From the NCBI RefSeq assembly GCF_042662625.1, contig NZ_JBHSXH010000015.1, positions 1,612,001 through 1,676,000 of the forward strand: a stretch of 64,000 nt of DNA, read 5' to 3'. The DNA comes from Halopelagius fulvigenes (GTDB taxonomy: Archaea > Halobacteriota > Halobacteria > Halobacteriales > Haloferacaceae). Shown here piece after piece: positions 61,331 through 64,000 of this stretch; position 1 is the first letter of the stretch, and each line of letters begins with the position of its first letter. The notes beneath the pieces are model-generated. The model worked only from the letters and a program-made list of their open reading frames with translations, was not told the DNA's origin and did not search any database. The position numbers were made by a program, and so were the translations under genes.

Positions 61331-61676
61331 ACGGGGTGAGTGCGCCCCGTGGGACTTCCGGACGCGGGCCGGTCCGACCGCCTCCCTCGACGCCGCGGAG
61401 AGATCAGCCGAAATCAGGGAGTCGGCGGCGAAAGGAAGGTGCGACGCGATACCGCCGAGATGTCGCTTCTCGGGTCGAACCTCGGCGAGTACTCCCGTTC
61501 TCGCCCCGGTAGTCGTCCGGGAGAGCACCGATGTACCACCCGATTCGCTCGGACTCCGCGTGAGACGCCCGAAACCGCCGTTCGGAAGCGTTTGAGCGTC
61601 GAAAGACGGATTCGGAGAGACCGTCACGAACATCGTCATAAATTAGATACCGCTATACAGAATTCGGTTCGGCTGG

Positions 61677-62885
61677 CTACGTCGCCTCCACGAACTCGTG
61701 GAGTTTCTCGGCCATCGCCTCTGCGAACGCCTCGTCGTTGATGTCGGCGTCGAGTTCCACGAGTTCGACGCTGTCGGCGACGTTCTCCCGAATCGCCTCG
61801 AACAGGGCGTCGTCCGCCTCCGGGCGGTGGAACTCCTCGCCCTCGGCGTCGAGCATCGAGACGCTTCGGAGGGGGAGAAACAGGGCCGTCGGCCCGGCGG
61901 CGTCGTTCAGCTTCTCCGCGAGGACGCGCCCGAGTTCCGCGTTCTCCTCGGGCGTCGTGCGCATCAGCGTCACCGTCGGATTGTGGGCGTGGAGGTGCCT
62001 GTCGCGGAACTTCTCGGGCACCTCCTCCTTCGGCCCGAAGTTCACCATGTCGAGTGCGCCGACGGAGACGACCTGCGGGACGCCGCGTTCGCCCGCCGCC
62101 TCCAGACGGTCGGGTCCGGCGCTGAGGACGCCGCCGACGAGTTCGTCCGCCAGTTCCGTCGTCGTCGCGTCGAGGACCGCATCGACGACGCCCTGTTCGA
62201 CGAGGTTCTCCATCGCCTCGCCGCCAGTGCCGGTGGCGTGAAAGACGATGCACTCGTAGCCGCGTTCCTCCAACCACGCGCGGGCCGCCTTCACGCAGGG
62301 CGTCGTCACCCCGAACATGGTGACGGCGACGGTCGGACCGTCGTCCGCCTCGACGTCCGCCTCGTTGGTCACCATGCCGACCATCGCGAGGGCGGCGTTG
62401 GAGATGATGCGCCGGGAGAGTCGGTTCAACCCCTCGATGTCGGCGACGGAGTACATCATCGTGATGTCGCGCGCGCCCACGTACGGGCGTGTGTCGCCGG
62501 AGGCCATCGTCGAGACGACGAGCTTCGGGACGCCGTACGGAAGCGCCCGCATGGCTGTCGTGACGACGGAGGTGTTTCCGGACCCGCCGAGGCCGAGAAC
62601 GCCGTCTAAGGCGCCCTCCTCGTGGAGTTCCTCGACGACGCGGGCGGCCCCGCGACCCATCGCGTCCATCGACTCGCCCCGGTCGCCCGACTCGCGGAGC
62701 GATTCGACGGTCGTCCCCGCGCGGTCCGCGACTTCGGCGTTCGTCGTGTCCGGTTCGAAGGCCGGGTCGCCCATCACGCCCACGTCCACGACGTGGACGT
62801 CCACGCCGTGGTCTGTCAACACGTCGCGGGCGAACGCGAACTCCTCGCCCTTCGTGTCGAGAGTACCGACGAGTGCGACGGTCAC
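61677..62885 (-). CDS. Tm-1-like ATP-binding domain protein (UPF0261)
   Basis: A 402-residue protein of the UPF0261 family, the N-terminal part of plant Tm-1. Typical are VALVGTLDTKGEEFAFARD, GLGGSGNTSVVTTAMRALP, VSTMASGDTRPYVGARDITMMYSVADIEGLNRL and FHATGTGGEAMENLV. The family binds ATP and has unclear biochemistry, perhaps a ligase or hydrolase. It is the third gene of an operon read leftward; its start overlaps the cupin stop by four bases. The TIM-barrel half of Tm-1 is encoded by the first gene of the operon. Confidence 0.92.
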   Translation of the reverse strand: MTVALVGTLDTKGEEFAFARDVLTDHGVDVHVVDVGVMGDPAFEPDTTNAEVADRAGTTVESLRESGDRGESMDAMGRGAARVVEELHEEGALDGVLGLGGSGNTSVVTTAMRALPYGVPKLVVSTMASGDTRPYVGARDITMMYSVADIEGLNRLSRRIISNAALAMVGMVTNEADVEADDGPTVAVTMFGVTTPCVKAARAWLEERGYECIVFHATGTGGEAMENLVEQGVVDAVLDATTTELADELVGGVLSAGPDRLEAAGERGVPQVVSVGALDMVNFGPKEEVPEKFRDRHLHAHNPTVTLMRTTPEENAELGRVLAEKLNDAAGPTALFLPLRSVSMLDAEGEEFHRPEADDALFEAIRENVADSVELVELDADINDEAFAEAMAEKLHEFVEAT

Positions 62886-63316
62886 GCGCCCTCACCTCCG
62901 GCGTCCCGCGTCGGCAGTTCCCCCGGCGGGACGACGGTGCACTCGGGCATCTCGCGGAGTCGTTCCTCGGGTCCCGGCGGCGCGTACACCGCGAGGAGAC
63001 TGAGCGTCTCCCATCCGGTGTTGACCGTGCTGTGGGGAACGCCGCGGGGGACGAACACCACCTCGCCGGCTTCGACGCCGCGCGTCTCCTCGCCGACGGT
63101 CTGTTCGCCCTCGCCGTCGAGGACGTAGAGAATCTCGTCGCTCTCGGGGTGGTCGTGTCGTTCGTGGCCCTTGCCCGGTTCGAGTCGCACGACGCCCGCG
63201 CTGAACCGCTCGGAACCGGTCACTTCGGGCGTGTTGAGCCACTTGAGGACGCCCCAGTCGAACACCAGACTCTCCACGTCGTCCGGCGAGACGAACCGCG
63301 TCTCGTCGTCGCTCAT
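62882..63316 (-). CDS. Cupin domain protein
   Basis: A 144-residue cupin. The metal-binding motifs HERHDHPESDEILYVLDGEGEQ and the later VPRGVPHSTVNTGWETL give the usual three histidines and one glutamate. ATG at 63316 is the family start and overlaps the PEP-hydrolase-family stop; the downstream stop overlaps the Tm-1-like start. Such cupins are often dioxygenases, isomerases or simple metal sensors. Its place between the two Tm-1 halves suggests a shared substrate. Confidence 0.88.
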   Translation of the reverse strand: MSDDETRFVSPDDVESLVFDWGVLKWLNTPEVTGSERFSAGVVRLEPGKGHERHDHPESDEILYVLDGEGEQTVGEETRGVEAGEVVFVPRGVPHSTVNTGWETLSLLAVYAPPGPEERLREMPECTVVPPGELPTRDAGGEGA

Positions 63317-64000
63317 AGCGAGATGTCCTTGAACTCGCGGGCCTGGTTCTCGATGGCCTCCTCGGTGGGGAGGCGTTCGATGCTGGACGCGCCGAAGAAC
63401 CCGACGACCCCCTCCGTGTTCTCGATGACGTACCGGGCGTCGTCGGGCCACGCTATCGGTCCGCCGTGGCAGATGACGAGAACGTCCTCGTTCGCCTCGA
63501 CGGCGGCGTCGCGAATCGCCTGCACCCGCTCTGCGGCCGTATCGAGGTCCAACGACGTCTCCGCGCCGATGTCGCCGGAGGTGGTGAGTCCCATGTGCGC
63601 GACGATTACGTCCGCGCCCGCCTCGGCCATCTCTCGCGCCTGTCTCTCGTCGAAGACGTACGGACAGGTGAGCATCCCCCGTTCGCTCGCCTCCCGAATC
63701 ATCTCGACTTCCTTATCGTAGCCCATCCCGGTCTCTTCGAGGTTCCGTCGGAACTGGCTGTCCTCGTCGATGAGGCCGACCGTCGGGAAGTTCTGGACGC
63801 CGGAGAACCCCTGTCGCTTCAGTTTCTCGACGAAGACGTCCATCTGCCTGAACGGGTCGGTGCCGTTGACCCCCGCGAGGACGGGCGTGTCCTCGACGAC
63901 CGGAAGCACCTCGTGGCCCATCTCCACGACGATTTCGTTCGCGTCGCCGTACGGGAGGAGCCCGGCCAGCGACCCCCGCCCGTTCATCCGGTACCGACCG
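63313..64000 (-). CDS. Phosphoenolpyruvate hydrolase family TIM-barrel protein, 5' end outside window
   Basis: At least 229 residues of a TIM-barrel family seen as the C-terminal domain of Tm-1 and named PEP-hydrolase-like. Conserved segments are RMNGRGSLAGLLPYGDAN, VLAGVNGTDPF, GVQNFPTVGLIDEDSQ, AHMGLTTSGDIGA and CHGGPIAWPDDARY. An ATG at 63987 would truncate the conserved N-terminus; reading continues to the window edge with GRYR, as in homologues, so the real start is to the right. The stop overlaps the cupin start. Confidence 0.9.
   Translation of the reverse strand, partial: GRYRMNGRGSLAGLLPYGDANEIVVEMGHEVLPVVEDTPVLAGVNGTDPFRQMDVFVEKLKRQGFSGVQNFPTVGLIDEDSQFRRNLEETGMGYDKEVEMIREASERGMLTCPYVFDERQAREMAEAGADVIVAHMGLTTSGDIGAETSLDLDTAAERVQAIRDAAVEANEDVLVICHGGPIAWPDDARYVIENTEGVVGFFGASSIERLPTEEAIENQAREFKDISL

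Larger units (their letters stand above)
60852..61676. other. 825-bp intergenic region without a supported gene
   Basis: No frame here has convincing protein composition. Two hairpins are seen (60981-60999 and 61304-61330). On the minus strand a short open stretch ending near 60912 (LSVAEGDLVNGALVALLKY) resembles a protein C-terminus and could be gene debris. Base composition shifts from AT-rich to GC-rich near 61040, marking the end of the island. Confidence 0.55.

Noticed and set aside
61268..61639. A 123-codon minus-strand frame in the 61.3-61.6 kb region
   Set aside because: Composition is not protein-like, there is no recognised motif, and it spans a perfect hairpin.

Overview
The window is a haloarchaeal chromosome segment, probably from the Haloferacaceae (Haloferax/Halogeometricum type). 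The grounds are very high GC with G/C-ending codons, acidic proteins, an archaeal translation and targeting set (SRP54, FtsY, L39e, L31e, eIF6, L18a/LX, prefoldin alpha, NMD3, RadA), bacterio-opsin-activator HTH-10 regulators, and several families known only from haloarchaea. It is a draft assembly: a 121-N gap lies at 12141-12261 and one gene (1483-2467) carries a single-base frameshift. No rRNA, tRNA, CRISPR array or complete insertion sequence was seen.

Layout. 0-4 kb: end of a UPF0200 kinase, a UPF0201 RNA-binding protein, a gamma-carbonic-anhydrase-like protein, a frameshifted nucleoside-recognition membrane protein and a two-gene MgtE/SLC41-type transporter. 4-8.5 kb: a DUF4129/DUF58 envelope cluster facing a MoxR ATPase. 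8.7-18.4 kb: SRP54, a D-2-hydroxyacid dehydrogenase, a LysE exporter, a Tat-exported PhoD phosphatase with a lamin-tail domain cut by the gap, then the operon rpl39e-rpl31e-eif6-rpl18a-pfdA with ftsY next to it. 18.5-28.5 kb: a DMT transporter, ThpR, TPR and DUF424 proteins, SufS-SufU, RadA, PspAB-HtpX, an NAD-dependent epimerase and NMD3. 28.5-39.2 kb: a small HTH protein with a duplicated operator-like element, a 29-residue membrane peptide, an XPD/DinG helicase, a receiver/GAF/HTH-10 regulator with a partner response regulator, and several small haloarchaeal proteins. 39.3-54.7 kb: DedA, HemB, Amt-GlnK, an XRE/CPBP pair, a second PhoD, HemL, YihY, HemC-CobA-HemD, an MFS transporter and a DHH exonuclease. 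54.8-64 kb: a large PAS/GAF/HTH-10 sensor, a tandem winged-helix/TrmB-like regulator, an AT-richer island (about 59.0-60.9 kb) flanked by a nuoC-like fragment, and an operon of Tm-1-like, cupin and PEP-hydrolase-family proteins that runs off the end.

The genes form several working sets: co-translational targeting (SRP54 and FtsY with ribosomal and chaperone genes), tetrapyrrole synthesis (HemL, HemB, HemC, HemD and CobA from glutamate semialdehyde to uroporphyrinogen and siroheme), ammonium uptake (Amt with GlnK), Fe-S assembly (SufS with SufU), and envelope stress (HtpX, PspAB).

The most unusual signal is inside ftsY. Two arrays of three 45-bp units encode 15-residue repeats, and each unit contains two 8-3-8 hairpins. 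Of twelve hairpins, ten have perfect 8-bp stems although the stem sequences differ: the stems co-vary while the reading frame stays open. This looks like a coding palindromic repeat element and is the best candidate in the window for something undescribed. Other points of interest are a duplicated 38-bp TATA/palindrome module at 28.7 kb, a leader ORF coupled to amt by a TTGA overlap, a four-cysteine insertion in HemL, a missing zinc-ligand histidine in the carbonic-anhydrase-like protein, and the split Tm-1 operon.
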